Shown here: piece after piece, positions 26,346-36,197 of the stretch
Numbering within the stretch: the first letter of the stretch is position 1
How the letters are laid out: the number at the start of each line of letters is the position of its first letter
DNA from: Sipunculus nudus
Lineage: Eukaryota > Annelida > Sipuncula > Golfingiida > Sipunculidae
Direction of reading: 5' to 3'
Assembly (NCBI GenBank): GCA_026874595.1
Contig: JAPPUL010000095.1
Coordinates: 1,304,001 to 1,368,000 of the forward strand
Length of the DNA stretch: 64,000 bases
Translations under genes and position numbers: made by a program
Notes under the pieces: generated by a model
What the model was told of the DNA's origin: nothing
Database searches by the model: none
Seen by the model: only the letters and a program-made list of their open reading frames with translations

Positions 26346-27374
26346 CTATCTCCTCCTGGAGACGTTATATAGATGAAACATATAGGGTTTTATGTCATCT
26401 TCTTCTGATAGTTCTTGGGCTTTTATAAAGCTGCTTACTATATCTTCTTCTAATAAATATGATTTGTAAAAGTTTAATGTGAATTTTGCAAAACTTACAT
26501 CCGGAATTTTCCATACTGTCCCAATTATATTATTTATGCCAAGTCCGAGCAGCTTTAGGCTAAGTGATGAATCCCTTTCTCCTATTCCTTCTGTCATACA
26601 AGCGTTCAAAAATAAAAGCTTTGGCGGCTTTAAAAGTCCGTTAATATCATTTCCTTGCAATACAACATCATCGTCTATACGTAATCCAGGTACATTGCCT
26701 TGGGTATCTCCATGCCCTATGAAATGTATTATGTCGTAGAGTTCAAGCATATTTATAAATTCTGTCTTATCAAGAGGTTTACTTATAAAATCTACCTCTA
26801 CTTTAGTATTTAAATTTTGTAATCCCTCTAAAATGTCAAGACCCTCCTCATAGCCTGTCTTTGAGTCTCCTAAAGGATCTACTATAAGCAATATCGATAA
26901 ATAGTTTTCTAAAGAAGACTCGTAATCTGGTGCATCTCCACCAAGGCTTAGTGTCTCTAACTCTATATTCCTTGTTACTGTCTTACGTTCGATTAGCATC
27001 TTTTTGTCTTTCTTTAGTAACTCTATTGGCAAATTCCCTAACATATCGTGTATAAATACTATTAGAGGGTTAGACCTCTCAAATAAAATATTATCTATTG
27101 CATCTAGTTTACTCTCTTCTCCATCTAAAAATAACAGTTTATATACATCTATCCCAATTTCTCTATAAACAGTGTTTAAATCCACTGAATTATAATCTAC
27201 CGTCGACAACCTATTTATTAAATCTTTATATAATGTCTTATTAAACCTGTTTTTGTAGCTTATTAGTGTTGGAGTGCCTTCATTTGATAATATAAGTAGC
27301 CTTATGCATATCATGTTATTAGCATCAAGACTTAGGCTCATAATGTCTTGGATATTATTTTCCTTATTTTCCAT
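26346..27374 (-). CDS. CHAT-domain (caspase-like) protein
   Basis: The C-terminal 200 residues form a CHAT peptidase domain. The catalytic His is in IIHFIGHGDTQG and the catalytic Cys in LLFLNACMTEG, followed by the typical GLGINNIIGTVWKIPD segment. The first 130 residues form a small unrecognised domain with no TPR repeats, unlike many CHAT proteins. No transmembrane segment. It lies between yebC and metK on the same strand with no obvious partner. In other bacteria CHAT proteases act in signalling or defence (for example gasdermin or CRISPR-linked ones); here the target is unknown. Confidence 0.85.
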   Translation of the reverse strand: MENKENNIQDIMSLSLDANNMICIRLLILSNEGTPTLISYKNRFNKTLYKDLINRLSTVDYNSVDLNTVYREIGIDVYKLLFLDGEESKLDAIDNILFERSNPLIVFIHDMLGNLPIELLKKDKKMLIERKTVTRNIELETLSLGGDAPDYESSLENYLSILLIVDPLGDSKTGYEEGLDILEGLQNLNTKVEVDFISKPLDKTEFINMLELYDIIHFIGHGDTQGNVPGLRIDDDVVLQGNDINGLLKPPKLLFLNACMTEGIGERDSSLSLKLLGLGINNIIGTVWKIPDVSFAKFTLNFYKSYLLEEDIVSSFIKAQELSEEDDIKPYMFHLYNVSRRR

Positions 27375-27384
27375 GAGAAGCGAA

Positions 27385-27486
27385 GCAATCTAAGAGCTTA
27401 ATCTTTTGGGAACATAAAACATAAAAAAAATAAACTATAAACAACTTTAGGCAATCTAAGAGCTTAATCTTTTGGGAACATAAAAC
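27385..27486. repeat. 36-bp direct repeat pair upstream of the CHAT gene
   Basis: Identical 36-base segments at 27385-27420 and 27451-27486 (start-to-start distance 66) flank an A/T-rich spacer. They begin 11 bases before the CHAT start codon on the minus strand, so the first copy is its 5' leader. Confidence 0.88.
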
Positions 27487-27554
27487 CTTATAGACTTGCT
27501 GTCTTTATTCCTTTAAACAATATCAAAAGAACTAGGTATAGATTTTAACGTGCT

Positions 27555-28691
27555 TTATAACTCTTTCTTCAATTCTTCGGATATCTTGGTGTCTTCCCAG
27601 GTAAAGTTTGATTCTAAACGACCAAAATGGCCATATGAGGCTGTTTTAAGGTATCGTGGCTTTCGTAAGTCAAGTTTTTCTATTATGCTTAAGGGTCGCA
27701 AATCAAAATATTTATTTATTATCTTTGCAATAGCATCCTCACTCTTTTTACCCGTCCCAAATGTATTAACATATACTGACACAGGCTCAGATACACCTAT
27801 AACATATCCAAATTGAACCTCGCAGCGATTACAAAGACCTGCTTTTACTAGATTCTTAGCCACGTATCGAGCCATGTAAGATGCACTCCTATCTACCTTT
27901 GACGGATCCTTCCCAGAAAATGCTCCTCCTCCATGTCGACTGTATCCTCCATAAGTGTCAACTATTATCTTTCGTCCGGTAAGTCCGCAATCTCCATGTG
28001 GCCCGCCTATTACAAATCTACCTGTAGGGTTTATATATATCTTAAGATCATCATGCTTTATACCATCTTTTATAACAGGATTAATAACCTTATCTATTAT
28101 CCCGGCCTTAAGTTCCTCATTTGATACATCTTCCGTATGTTGAGACGATATTACTATTGAATCTATCCTTAGGGGTTTGTTGTTTTTATATTCTACTGTT
28201 ACCTGGCTCTTACTATCTGGTCGTAAATATGACAGCTCTCCTCCTTTTCTAACATCAGATAATTTCTTAACTAGTTTATGCGCAAGCACTATAGGCAAAG
28301 GCATAAGTTCTTCTGTTTCATCAATTGCAAAACCAAACATTATGCCCTGATCTCCTGCTCCCCCTTTATCAACTCCTAAGGCTATGTCTTTTGATTGTTT
28401 TATTATACCGTTTTGTACGCAGCAGGTCTTATAATCAAACCCTATATTACTATCATTATAACCTATCTCTTCTATCGTATTGCGTACTATCTTTTGATAG
28501 TCTATATCTGCATGGGTTGTAATCTCGCCGGCAAGCATTACAAGTCCCGTTGATACCATTGTCTCGCAGGCTATACGTCCTTTAGGATCTTGTTCTAGTA
28601 TTTTATCTACTATCGCATCTGATATTTGATCTGCTACTTTGTCAGGATGTCCCTCTGATACCGATTCTGATGTGAATATGAAATCTTTCAT
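27555..28691 (-). CDS. metK: S-adenosylmethionine synthetase
   Basis: Makes S-adenosylmethionine from methionine and ATP. The 378 residues contain [24 protein letters not shown], the P-loop-like [21 protein letters not shown] and [15 protein letters not shown], all expected active-site motifs. Full length, ATG start. No SAM riboswitch is visible in the 100-base leader. Confidence 0.96.
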   Translation of the reverse strand: MKDFIFTSESVSEGHPDKVADQISDAIVDKILEQDPKGRIACETMVSTGLVMLAGEITTHADIDYQKIVRNTIEEIGYNDSNIGFDYKTCCVQNGIIKQSKDIALGVDKGGAGDQGIMFGFAIDETEELMPLPIVLAHKLVKKLSDVRKGGELSYLRPDSKSQVTVEYKNNKPLRIDSIVISSQHTEDVSNEELKAGIIDKVINPVIKDGIKHDDLKIYINPTGRFVIGGPHGDCGLTGRKIIVDTYGGYSRHGGGAFSGKDPSKVDRSASYMARYVAKNLVKAGLCNRCEVQFGYVIGVSEPVSVYVNTFGTGKKSEDAIAKIINKYFDLRPLSIIEKLDLRKPRYLKTASYGHFGRLESNFTWEDTKISEELKKEL

Positions 28692-28799
28692 ATATCTTTA
28701 TTCCTCTTTTTTCTCTCCATTATGTTTTATCACCTATATTAATTATGAAAGCCTCTAAACTATAGCGCTTAATCCGCTAATATCCCTTTAAACAAACAG

Positions 28800-29138
28800 T
28801 TATCCATACGACCTTAATGCTTCATCTTCATTTTCATATATTTCAAAAAAGCCCGTTAGTCTAGTAAGTTCAAATACCTTTCTTACAGCTTCATACATAT
28901 TAATTATTTTTAAGCTTCCTCCTTTTTTTTTAAGCTGTGTGAATATAGATATCAATCCTCCTATCCCTGAGCTGTCTATGTATGTTACCTTCTTCAGATT
29001 TACTATAATATCTTTCTTACCACGATTTGTTGCTTCCTTAACATGCTTCTTTATCAACGGAGTGCTTTCTAGATTTATTTCTCCTGTAATATCAAATATT
29101 AATACTCCATTCCCGCTCTCTCGTAGTAGTATCTCCAA
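28800..29138 (-). CDS. STAS-domain anti-sigma factor antagonist
   Basis: A 112-residue single-domain protein of the SpoIIAA/RsbV type. The phosphorylatable serine lies in VTYIDSSGIGGL. Such proteins release a sigma factor by binding its anti-sigma kinase. No kinase, phosphatase or sigma factor is encoded nearby. Confidence 0.88.
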   Translation of the reverse strand: MEILLRESGNGVLIFDITGEINLESTPLIKKHVKEATNRGKKDIIVNLKKVTYIDSSGIGGLISIFTQLKKKGGSLKIINMYEAVRKVFELTRLTGFFEIYENEDEALRSYG

Positions 29139-29260
29139 AATGTCTCCCTATATTACTTTATATTTGTTATCACAGCATTAAAGGTAATTATAATATTTTT
29201 TATATATACTTAAGCATACTATAATATTTTCATTATAACATTTTCCGTAAGCTATACAAA

Positions 29261-30256
29261 TTATACCAATATAGCACTATTTATTCTATCTACTATCGGC
29301 TTTAGGTATTTTACTCCAGCTTCTGTATTTTCACATATTGCAGGATCTATCGGTATTTGTGCCAGTAGCGGTAAGTGCCATTCTTCTGATAACTCTTTTC
29401 CACCATCTTTGCCAAATACATATATCTTCTCTCCATCTGTCCCCTGGTAATAACTCATGTTTTCTACTATCCCAAGTACATTTACTTGTAATTGTCTAAA
29501 CATTCCTATCCCTTTCTTTACATCTGTTACAGACAACTTTTGTGGTGTCGTTACTACTATTGCTCCCGCTAAGTCTATTAATTGGCATAGTGATAGATGT
29601 ACGTCGCCTGTGCCTGGTGGTAAGTCTACAAATAAATAATCCAGATCTCCCCATATAACATCAGATAAAAATTGCTTTACCACCCCATGCAACATCGGCC
29701 CACGCCATATCACCGGTTGTCCCGCATCTAGTAACGAACCTATTGATATGAACTTTATTCCATCATGTTCTATAGGTAGCATCTTATCATCGCTTGACGC
29801 CGAGGGCCTCCCATAATTCTCAAGTAACGTCGGTATGTTTGGTCCGTATATATCTCCGTCAAGTAATCCTACTTTGAAACCCGCTTCCTTAAATGCTTTT
29901 GCTATGTTTGTTGCTACTGTGCTCTTTCCAACCCCTCCCTTACCGCTTGATACTGCTATTATTCGTTTTATGTTATCTAGTTTTATCTCTCTTTCTGGCG
30001 CTGCCTTTGCTGTGAAGTTTATATCTACGCTCTTTACTCCTGGTACCCGCATTATCGCTTCTTTACAATCTGTTTCTATCTTTGTCTTTAATGGACAGCC
30101 TGATGTTGTAAGCTCAACTTGGGCCTTTACAGTAGTGCCGTCAATCTCTATCCATTCTGGCTTTGCCATATTAAGCGATACTAGATCCTTCCCAAGCTCC
30201 GGATCCATTACAGTCCTTAGCGCCCGCATTATTAAGTTTTTATCTATTGTACTCAT
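29261..30256 (-). CDS. Mrp/NBP35-family iron-sulfur carrier ATPase
   Basis: P-loop ATPase that carries and delivers Fe-S clusters. Residues 1-90 form the MIP18/DUF59 domain, followed by the deviant Walker A SSGKGGVGKST, GLLDGDIYGPN and DLPPGTGD. Oddity: the usual CxxC after ENMSY is replaced (NMSYYQGTDGEKIYVFG), so the bridging-cluster cysteines are absent. 331 residues, ATG start. Confidence 0.9.
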   Translation of the reverse strand: MSTIDKNLIMRALRTVMDPELGKDLVSLNMAKPEWIEIDGTTVKAQVELTTSGCPLKTKIETDCKEAIMRVPGVKSVDINFTAKAAPEREIKLDNIKRIIAVSSGKGGVGKSTVATNIAKAFKEAGFKVGLLDGDIYGPNIPTLLENYGRPSASSDDKMLPIEHDGIKFISIGSLLDAGQPVIWRGPMLHGVVKQFLSDVIWGDLDYLFVDLPPGTGDVHLSLCQLIDLAGAIVVTTPQKLSVTDVKKGIGMFRQLQVNVLGIVENMSYYQGTDGEKIYVFGKDGGKELSEEWHLPLLAQIPIDPAICENTEAGVKYLKPIVDRINSAILV

Positions 30257-30355
30257 TTAGGATTTGCTCCAAATTTATGTTTTGATTTATATTCTTTTTT
30301 TGTTCCTTTTTACTAAGTAAAAATATAAATATTTTTTTTAGGCTTTGTCAAGGTA

Positions 30356-31471
30356 TTATTTTTTATATAGTCTTACAAGTCTTCGGGATAGTGAGGTTAG
30401 TATTTCATAGGGTATTTGACCCGTTAGTTTTGATTGTTCCTCCTCCGTTATTCCATCCCCCAGTACCGTTACTTCATCACCTACACCGGCACCTTTAACA
30501 TCGCTTACATCAATTGCTGTGTAGTCCATGCAGACCCGCCCCACTACCTTTACACGCTTGCCTTTTATCACAACTTCCCCTTTATTTGATAATAATGTCG
30601 AAAAACCATCTGCGTAGCCTATTGGAATTATACCTATCTTAACTTTACTCTCTGCCTTATATGTTCTCCCGTAGCTTACACTATCTCCCTTTTCAAGCTC
30701 TTTTAACGATACTATTGTGCTTTTTACATTTACCACCTTATCTACTTTTACTCGCTCCTTTATATAATCCGATGGATAAGCCCCATAGAGCAATAGGCCA
30801 GGCCTTACCATGTCAAATTGCGCACTGTCACTATAACATACTATCCCACTTGAGTTTGATATGTGATAACTTATTCCTTCCCCTCTATCTCCTGTCCCTC
30901 TATTCCCGCTTATTAGCTCTTTAAAGCGAGTTATTTGTAAGTTTGTATACTCTGTGTCCCCTATGTCGGCCGAGGCAAAATGTGAGTATATTCCCTCTAC
31001 CTTTAAATTCTTTAACTCTTTTATACCTTCTATAAACTCTTTGCTCTTTCTGAAATCTGTGCCAAGTCGCCCCATCCCTGTATCTACTTTCAAGTGTACA
31101 CGAACTATCTTATCTGCTTTACGGGCTGCCTCGTTAAGTATTTTACCTCTTTCAAGGTTTATTATGCTTGCTAATAGATTATGGGCAATTATATAGGGTA
31201 TCTCTTCTTCTGTGTAGGGCGAGAATATCAATATGTTCTCTTTTATCCCTTCCTCCCGAAGCAATATCCCCTCCTCTAATAACGCTACTCCAAAATCCTT
31301 TACCCCTCCTTTAATAAGCTCTTTGCATACCTCAAATGACCCAAGCCCATACGCATTCGCCTTAACCACTCCAAGCACCTTTGTTCTCTCCTTTAGAAAG
31401 CTTTTTAGAACTCCTAAATTGTGCCTTAGTGCCCTTAGGTCTATTTCTATGTAACTTTTAGCTTTTTCCAT
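30356..31471 (-). CDS. alr: Alanine racemase
   Basis: PLP enzyme that makes D-alanine for peptidoglycan. The N-terminal barrel has the PLP lysine in VVKANAYGLG, and the C-terminal domain has the catalytic tyrosine region VSYGRTYKAE and VCMDYTAIDV. I chose the ATG at 31469-31471 (MEKAKSYIEIDLRALRHN), which matches family starts. The frame also opens at 31525, which would add 18 Lys/Arg-rich residues read through a 14-bp repeat. Located next to the mraY-murF-murE cluster, fitting its role. Confidence 0.93.
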   Translation of the reverse strand: MEKAKSYIEIDLRALRHNLGVLKSFLKERTKVLGVVKANAYGLGSFEVCKELIKGGVKDFGVALLEEGILLREEGIKENILIFSPYTEEEIPYIIAHNLLASIINLERGKILNEAARKADKIVRVHLKVDTGMGRLGTDFRKSKEFIEGIKELKNLKVEGIYSHFASADIGDTEYTNLQITRFKELISGNRGTGDRGEGISYHISNSSGIVCYSDSAQFDMVRPGLLLYGAYPSDYIKERVKVDKVVNVKSTIVSLKELEKGDSVSYGRTYKAESKVKIGIIPIGYADGFSTLLSNKGEVVIKGKRVKVVGRVCMDYTAIDVSDVKGAGVGDEVTVLGDGITEEEQSKLTGQIPYEILTSLSRRLVRLYKK

Positions 31472-31500
31472 CTCTTTTTTTCCATCTCTTTTTTTCCATC
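31469..31500. repeat. 14-bp tandem repeat carrying the alr start codon
   Basis: CAT (ATG on the minus strand) recurs at 31469-31471, 31483-31485 and 31497-31499 within units like CATCTCTTTTTTTC. Each copy carries AAGAG-ATG-GAAAA on the coding strand, a copied start region. The 14-base step puts the upstream ATGs out of frame. Confidence 0.85.
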
Positions 31501-31529
31501 TCTTGTTTTCGTTCCTGTTATACATGTAT

Positions 31530-32336
31530 TTATATAGTTAGATTCTTACCCTTAAATACAGGCCCTTCCTTACATACCCTCTTATATTCTCCGCATACGT
31601 CTATAACGCACCCAAGGCATACCCCATACCCGCAACCCATGAAATTATGTACTGATACCTCGCAATGGACAGCCGCTCCTTTGATTCTGAGTACTTCTTT
31701 TAGCATCCCCATAGGCCCACAGGCGTATATTATATCGTAAGTCTTACTTGCCTCTTTAAGATATTGTGTTACAAAGCCTTTTTTACCATATGTTCCGTCT
31801 TCCGTATAGACTATTGGCTTTATTCCCACCCCAAAAAACTCATCCACCCCTATAACTAAACTCTCACTCCCAAATCCAAGTGCCACTTCTATTTCTACAT
31901 CCTTTATCCCAACATCCTTTATCCCAACATCCTCAAAAACATCTTGCTTTAGCTCCTCATATAAAAACTGCAACGGCGCTATCCCTATCCCGCCTCCAAC
32001 TAATAGCATCTTTCTATACTTAGTCTTTACAATTTCACCAGTTGTAAAACCACTCCCAAGCGGACCCAATATGCTAAGTTCCATCCCACTGCCCATCTTC
32101 GACAAAAGCTTTGTCCCAAGCCCTATTACCTCGTACAATATATGTATCTTATCTCCCTCTTTTTTGTATATGCTAAAGGGACGCCTTAAAAGCGGGGCTT
32201 TTTTCTCTGTCCCCTTTATATGTACAAATTGACCCGGCTTACTCTCTTTTGATATCTTAAAATCCTCAACTACTAAACGGTAAAACCTATTTCGTATATG
32301 TTCGTTTGACTCTATCTTTAGATTCTTTAAATACAT
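31530..32336 (-). CDS. pyrK: Dihydroorotate dehydrogenase electron-transfer subunit (PyrK-like)
   Basis: FAD and [2Fe-2S] subunit that passes electrons between NAD and dihydroorotate dehydrogenase. Motifs: FAD-binding RRPFSIY, NAD-binding GGGIGIAPLQ, and the C-terminal cluster cysteines in HCEVSVHNFMGCGYGVCLGC. The ATG at 32334-32336 overlaps the mraY stop as TAATG, giving 268 residues; an upstream ATG at 32393 lies inside mraY and is less likely. Near residues 140-150 a 15-bp duplication gives DVGIKDVGIKD. No pyrD is adjacent, so another flavoprotein partner remains possible. Confidence 0.88.
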   Translation of the reverse strand: MYLKNLKIESNEHIRNRFYRLVVEDFKISKESKPGQFVHIKGTEKKAPLLRRPFSIYKKEGDKIHILYEVIGLGTKLLSKMGSGMELSILGPLGSGFTTGEIVKTKYRKMLLVGGGIGIAPLQFLYEELKQDVFEDVGIKDVGIKDVEIEVALGFGSESLVIGVDEFFGVGIKPIVYTEDGTYGKKGFVTQYLKEASKTYDIIYACGPMGMLKEVLRIKGAAVHCEVSVHNFMGCGYGVCLGCVIDVCGEYKRVCKEGPVFKGKNLTI

Positions 32337-33580
32337 TATTGCAACTTCAATGTCGAAAGCCCGATTAATGCAAGAATTATTCCCACTATCCAAAACCTTA
32401 TTATAACCTGAGATTCTGCCCAGCCGCTTAATTCAAAGTGATGATGGATTGGCGCCATCTTAAATATCCGTCTCTTTGTGCATTTATAATAAAGGACTTG
32501 TAGTATAACCGACAAAAGCTCAAGCACGAATACCCCTCCTATTATTATTAGCAAAAACTCTTTCTTAAGTATCACCGCCAAAACCCCAACAACGCCTCCA
32601 AGTGATAAAGATCCTGTATCCCCCATGAAAATCTGTGCAGGATGACAATTATACCACAAAAACCCTATACACCCTCCTACAAAAGCCGTTGTGAATACCG
32701 AAAGCTCTCCTCCTTGACTTATATAGGCTATGTTTAGATACTCTGTTATGTTTATATTCCCAGACAGATAAGCAAGTATCCCAAAAGCAATGCCAACAAA
32801 GATTACAAGCCCTATCGCAAGCCCGTCAAGCCCATCTGTTAAATTCACTGCGTTTGACGATGCCGCTATTACAAATGACCCAAATATTATGTATAGATAC
32901 GGTATTACGATAGGAGTATCTAATATCGGCAAAATAAAACTAATGGAGTATTTATACATGTCAAATATATAATTGTCTATGAAGGGTATGTATAACGGCA
33001 GGATCGGCTTTTTTGCAAAGTAGCTTAGTTCTTCATAATTTAAGTGGTGTCCTTTTGATATGTAGTCTGATATGTGTTTTGGTAGAGTGTTTACAAGCTC
33101 TTTTAATGATATTTCTGTTATTATAAACATGCAAATTACTGAGATAACTATTTGTAGGAAAAGCTTTAGGGAGGCAGATAGTCCTTTTGAGGACTTTAGG
33201 CTAAGCTTTTTATAATCGTCTATAAAACCTATAAGTCCAAATGATACAACTACAAAGAGTAAAAGTATTATATAAGTAAAATCAAGTCGGCCCCAAAACA
33301 ATGTCGAGATTAGTATAGACCCTACAATTAGAACCCCTCCCATTGTTGGTGTGCTTGATTTAGTTTTATGTGTCTTTGGTCCATCATCCCTTATTGGCTG
33401 TTTTGCGTTCCTCCTTTTTAGGTACTTTATTAGATAGGGACCAAATATTAAGGATAGAGCTAAAGCGCTTACTAGTGCATAGCTTGCTCGGAAGGTTATA
33501 TATTTAAATATTCTTAGGAATGATAAGTCTGTATCGGATAACAGCGGAAACAGGTATTTATAGAATATCTCATATGCCAT
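32336..33580 (-). CDS. mraY: Phospho-N-acetylmuramoyl-pentapeptide transferase MraY
   Basis: Inner-membrane enzyme that makes lipid I from UDP-MurNAc-pentapeptide and undecaprenyl phosphate. The 414 residues have about ten membrane helices and the signatures KTKSSTPTMGGVLI, NAVNLTDGLDGLA, FMGDTGSLSLGG and PIHHHFELSGW. Slightly longer than the usual 360 because of a loop around residues 175-215. It lies between murF and pyrK. Confidence 0.95.
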   Translation of the reverse strand: MAYEIFYKYLFPLLSDTDLSFLRIFKYITFRASYALVSALALSLIFGPYLIKYLKRRNAKQPIRDDGPKTHKTKSSTPTMGGVLIVGSILISTLFWGRLDFTYIILLLFVVVSFGLIGFIDDYKKLSLKSSKGLSASLKLFLQIVISVICMFIITEISLKELVNTLPKHISDYISKGHHLNYEELSYFAKKPILPLYIPFIDNYIFDMYKYSISFILPILDTPIVIPYLYIIFGSFVIAASSNAVNLTDGLDGLAIGLVIFVGIAFGILAYLSGNINITEYLNIAYISQGGELSVFTTAFVGGCIGFLWYNCHPAQIFMGDTGSLSLGGVVGVLAVILKKEFLLIIIGGVFVLELLSVILQVLYYKCTKRRIFKMAPIHHHFELSGWAESQVIIRFWIVGIILALIGLSTLKLQ

Positions 33581-33589
33581 TTATTTTCT

Positions 33590-33674
33590 CTAAGTTTTAC
33601 TTTTATCTAAGTTTTACTTTTATCTAAGTTTTACTTTTCTCTAAGTTTTACTTTTCTCTAAGTTTTACTTCTAT
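33590..33674. repeat. 17-bp tandem repeat upstream of mraY, five copies
   Basis: Five copies of CTAAGTTTTACTTTTAT (with T/C variants) occupy 33590-33674, immediately before the mraY start codon on the minus strand, filling most of the murF-mraY gap. Confidence 0.92.
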
Positions 33675-33697
33675 ACTAAGATTATTTAATAAGATTA

Positions 33698-35167
33698 TTA
33701 ACTTGTAACGATTAGCTTGTTTGCTACCTCTTCTAAAGATAATACGCGTGAGGCCTTAAAATATACATAATCACCCGCTTTTAGTATACTTTTTAGCTTT
33801 ATATAAAGTTTTGTCTTTTGAGTATCTGCAAACTCAAATACATTAGAACTATTAAAGCCTCCCAAAATCGCTCCTTCTGCTATGTATTTGGCAAAAGCAC
33901 CAATCGTAAACACATACCTTATTTCTCTTTTATACTGACTAAGCAAATATCCAAGCTCCTTATGATACTTTTTACTCTCTTTTCCAAGTTCTTCCATGTC
34001 TCCAAGTACCACAACCCGCTTTATAGCAAAAGCTTTCCTGTCTTTAGCTTTTTCTCTATTATTATTATAATCCTTCTTATTATAATTCTTTGTCTTTGCA
34101 ATCGGTAACTTTATGAAAAACTCAAGTCCCGCTTCCATAGACCCAGGATTTGCATTGTAGCAGTCCTTTATTACCATATAGTACCCAGGGACTATCTCAT
34201 TCCTAAGACTCCCATCCAATACCGATACCTTCTTTATCCCCTCCGCTATCTCTAAATCCTTAAGTCCAAGTAACGAAGAGCACAGTATCCCAAAATTTAA
34301 GTTAGTTAGGTTATGTTCTCCCAAAAGTTTGTAAGTACATATTAGCCCATTATATTCTAACTTGTAGCCTTCCATTATATCATAACTTAGTACCTTGAAT
34401 GGTCTGTTCCTACTTGAAAAAGACTTTACCATTACTTTAGATTTGTCCTTTAAGAATAAAAAACTCGCATCATCTTCATTTAAGATTAGGGCTTCTTTTG
34501 TATGTTCTGTTATGCTTATCTTTTCCTTGCTTATCTTTTCTTTACTATCTCCTAGAAATTCACTGTGCGCTATTGATATGTTTGTTATTATACTGTAATC
34601 AGGATTTAGTATTCTTGATAAGCTCTTTATATCTCCTCGTTTGCCACTACCAAGCTCTATTACTAAAACTTCATCTTCTTTGCTTACTCTTAATAGAGTC
34701 TTTGGTACTCCTATTTGGTTATTTAGATTCCCCTCTGTTGCCAATACCTTATATTTTGTGCTTAGTATTGTTTTTAGTATCTCTTTTGTGGATGTCTTGC
34801 CGTTGCTCCCTGTAACTCCTACCTTTATTAGAGATTTGAACTTCTTTAAATAATTATATGCTATCTCTTGGTAGGCTTTTAATGTATCTTCTACTCCTAT
34901 TACTAAAAGCTCTTTAGAAACTGTTTGCTTTACTAAACTCCATTTTAATCTCTTTATTATAACTCCTATAACTCCACGTCTTTTTGCTTCTGATATATAG
35001 TTATGTCCGTCAAATTTCTCTCCTTTAAGGCATAAAAATACCTCATCCTTACCTATACTCCTACTGTCTGTGCTTATATTATATACATATACTCTTTTAG
35101 AGCCTCCATGTTGTAAAATACAACCTCCACTAAACTTTAAAAGCTCTTTTATATGAAGTCTTTCCAT
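33698..35167 (-). CDS. murF: UDP-N-acetylmuramoyl-tripeptide--D-alanyl-D-alanine ligase MurF
   Basis: Adds D-Ala-D-Ala to the peptidoglycan precursor. ATP-binding P-loop VGVTGSNGKTSTKE, NLNNQIGVP, ELGSGKRGDIK and the later DCYNANPGSMEAGLE motif identify MurF. 489 residues, ATG start. A low-complexity Asn/Lys/Tyr loop lies near residues 352-370. The large repeat array separates it from murE. Confidence 0.94.
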   Translation of the reverse strand: MERLHIKELLKFSGGCILQHGGSKRVYVYNISTDSRSIGKDEVFLCLKGEKFDGHNYISEAKRRGVIGVIIKRLKWSLVKQTVSKELLVIGVEDTLKAYQEIAYNYLKKFKSLIKVGVTGSNGKTSTKEILKTILSTKYKVLATEGNLNNQIGVPKTLLRVSKEDEVLVIELGSGKRGDIKSLSRILNPDYSIITNISIAHSEFLGDSKEKISKEKISITEHTKEALILNEDDASFLFLKDKSKVMVKSFSSRNRPFKVLSYDIMEGYKLEYNGLICTYKLLGEHNLTNLNFGILCSSLLGLKDLEIAEGIKKVSVLDGSLRNEIVPGYYMVIKDCYNANPGSMEAGLEFFIKLPIAKTKNYNKKDYNNNREKAKDRKAFAIKRVVVLGDMEELGKESKKYHKELGYLLSQYKREIRYVFTIGAFAKYIAEGAILGGFNSSNVFEFADTQKTKLYIKLKSILKAGDYVYFKASRVLSLEEVANKLIVTS

Positions 35168-35184
35168 CTAAACCCTTTCTTACT

Positions 35185-36197
35185 TAATACTTGCTTAATT
35201 CTTAATCGCTTTTTAGCTCAAGCACTATCTCGCGATCACTAAAATGTATTACCCTGTCATGTGGGATTATCCTCATGTCCCTTCCCCGCGATTAGTACTA
35301 TATCATCCTTTTTCGATAGCTTTAGGACTTCTTTTTTTTAATTTGTACTCTATCTTTAATACTTGCTTAATTCTTAATCGCTTTTTAGCTCAAGCACTAC
35401 CTCGCGATCACTAAAATGTATTACCCTGTCATGTAGGATTATCCTCATGTCCCTTCCCCGCGATTAGTACTATATCATCCTTTTTCGATAGCTTTAGGAC
35501 TTCTTTTTTTTAATTTGTACTCTATCTTTAATACTTGCTTAATTCTTAATCGCTTTTTAGCTCAAGCACTACCTCGCGATCACTAAAATGTATTACCCTG
35601 TCATGTAGGATTATCCTCATGTCCCTTCCCCGCGATTAGTACTATATCATCCTTTTTCGATAGCTTTAGGACTTCTTTTTTTTAATTTGTACTCTATCTT
35701 TAATACTTGCTTAATTCTTAATCGCTTTTTAGCTCAAGCACTACCTCGCGATCACTAAAATGTATTACCCTGTCATGTAGGATTATCCTCATGTCCCTTC
35801 CCCGCGATTAGTACTATATCATCCTTTTTCGATAGCTTTAGGACTTCTTTTTTTTAATTTGTACTCTATCTTTAATACTTGCTTAATTCTTAATCGCTTT
35901 TTAGCTCAAGCACTACCTCGCGATCACTAAAATGTATTACCCTGTCATGTGGGATTATCCTCATGTCCCTTCCCCGCGATTAGTACTATATCATCCTTTT
36001 TCGATAACTTTAGGGCTTCTTTTTTTAATTTGTACTCTATCTTTAATACTTGCTTAATTCTTAATCGCTTTTTAGCTCAAGCACTACCTCGCGATCACTA
36101 AAATGTATTACCCTGTCATGTAGGATTTGATAATCCTCATGTCCCTTCCCCGCGATTAGTACTATATCATCCTTTTTCGATAACTTTAGGGCTTCTT
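35185..36197. repeat. 172-bp tandem array derived from the murE 3' tail
   Basis: The marker TAATACTTGCTTAATTC begins at 35185, 35357, 35529, 35701, 35873 and 36044, giving four steps of 172 and one of 171. Each unit repeats roughly the last 45 codons of murE plus about 40 bases of its downstream spacer; the sixth copy is the gene itself (homology ends near 36197). All five extra copies lack 5 bases present in murE (near 36126-36130), so they are frameshifted and descend from one changed copy. Copy 5 shares GATAACTTTAGGG with murE, while copies 1-4 have GATAGCTTTAGGA. The array fills the murE-murF gap and is co-oriented, so it is probably transcribed. Confidence 0.95.

Noticed and set aside
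28692-28799. SAM riboswitch upstream of metK
   Set aside because: I could not find the paired stems or conserved core in the short AT-rich leader.
35185-36060. Possible CRISPR array between murE and murF
   Set aside because: Units are 172 bp, near-identical along their full length with no unique spacers, and derived from murE; no cas genes are nearby.
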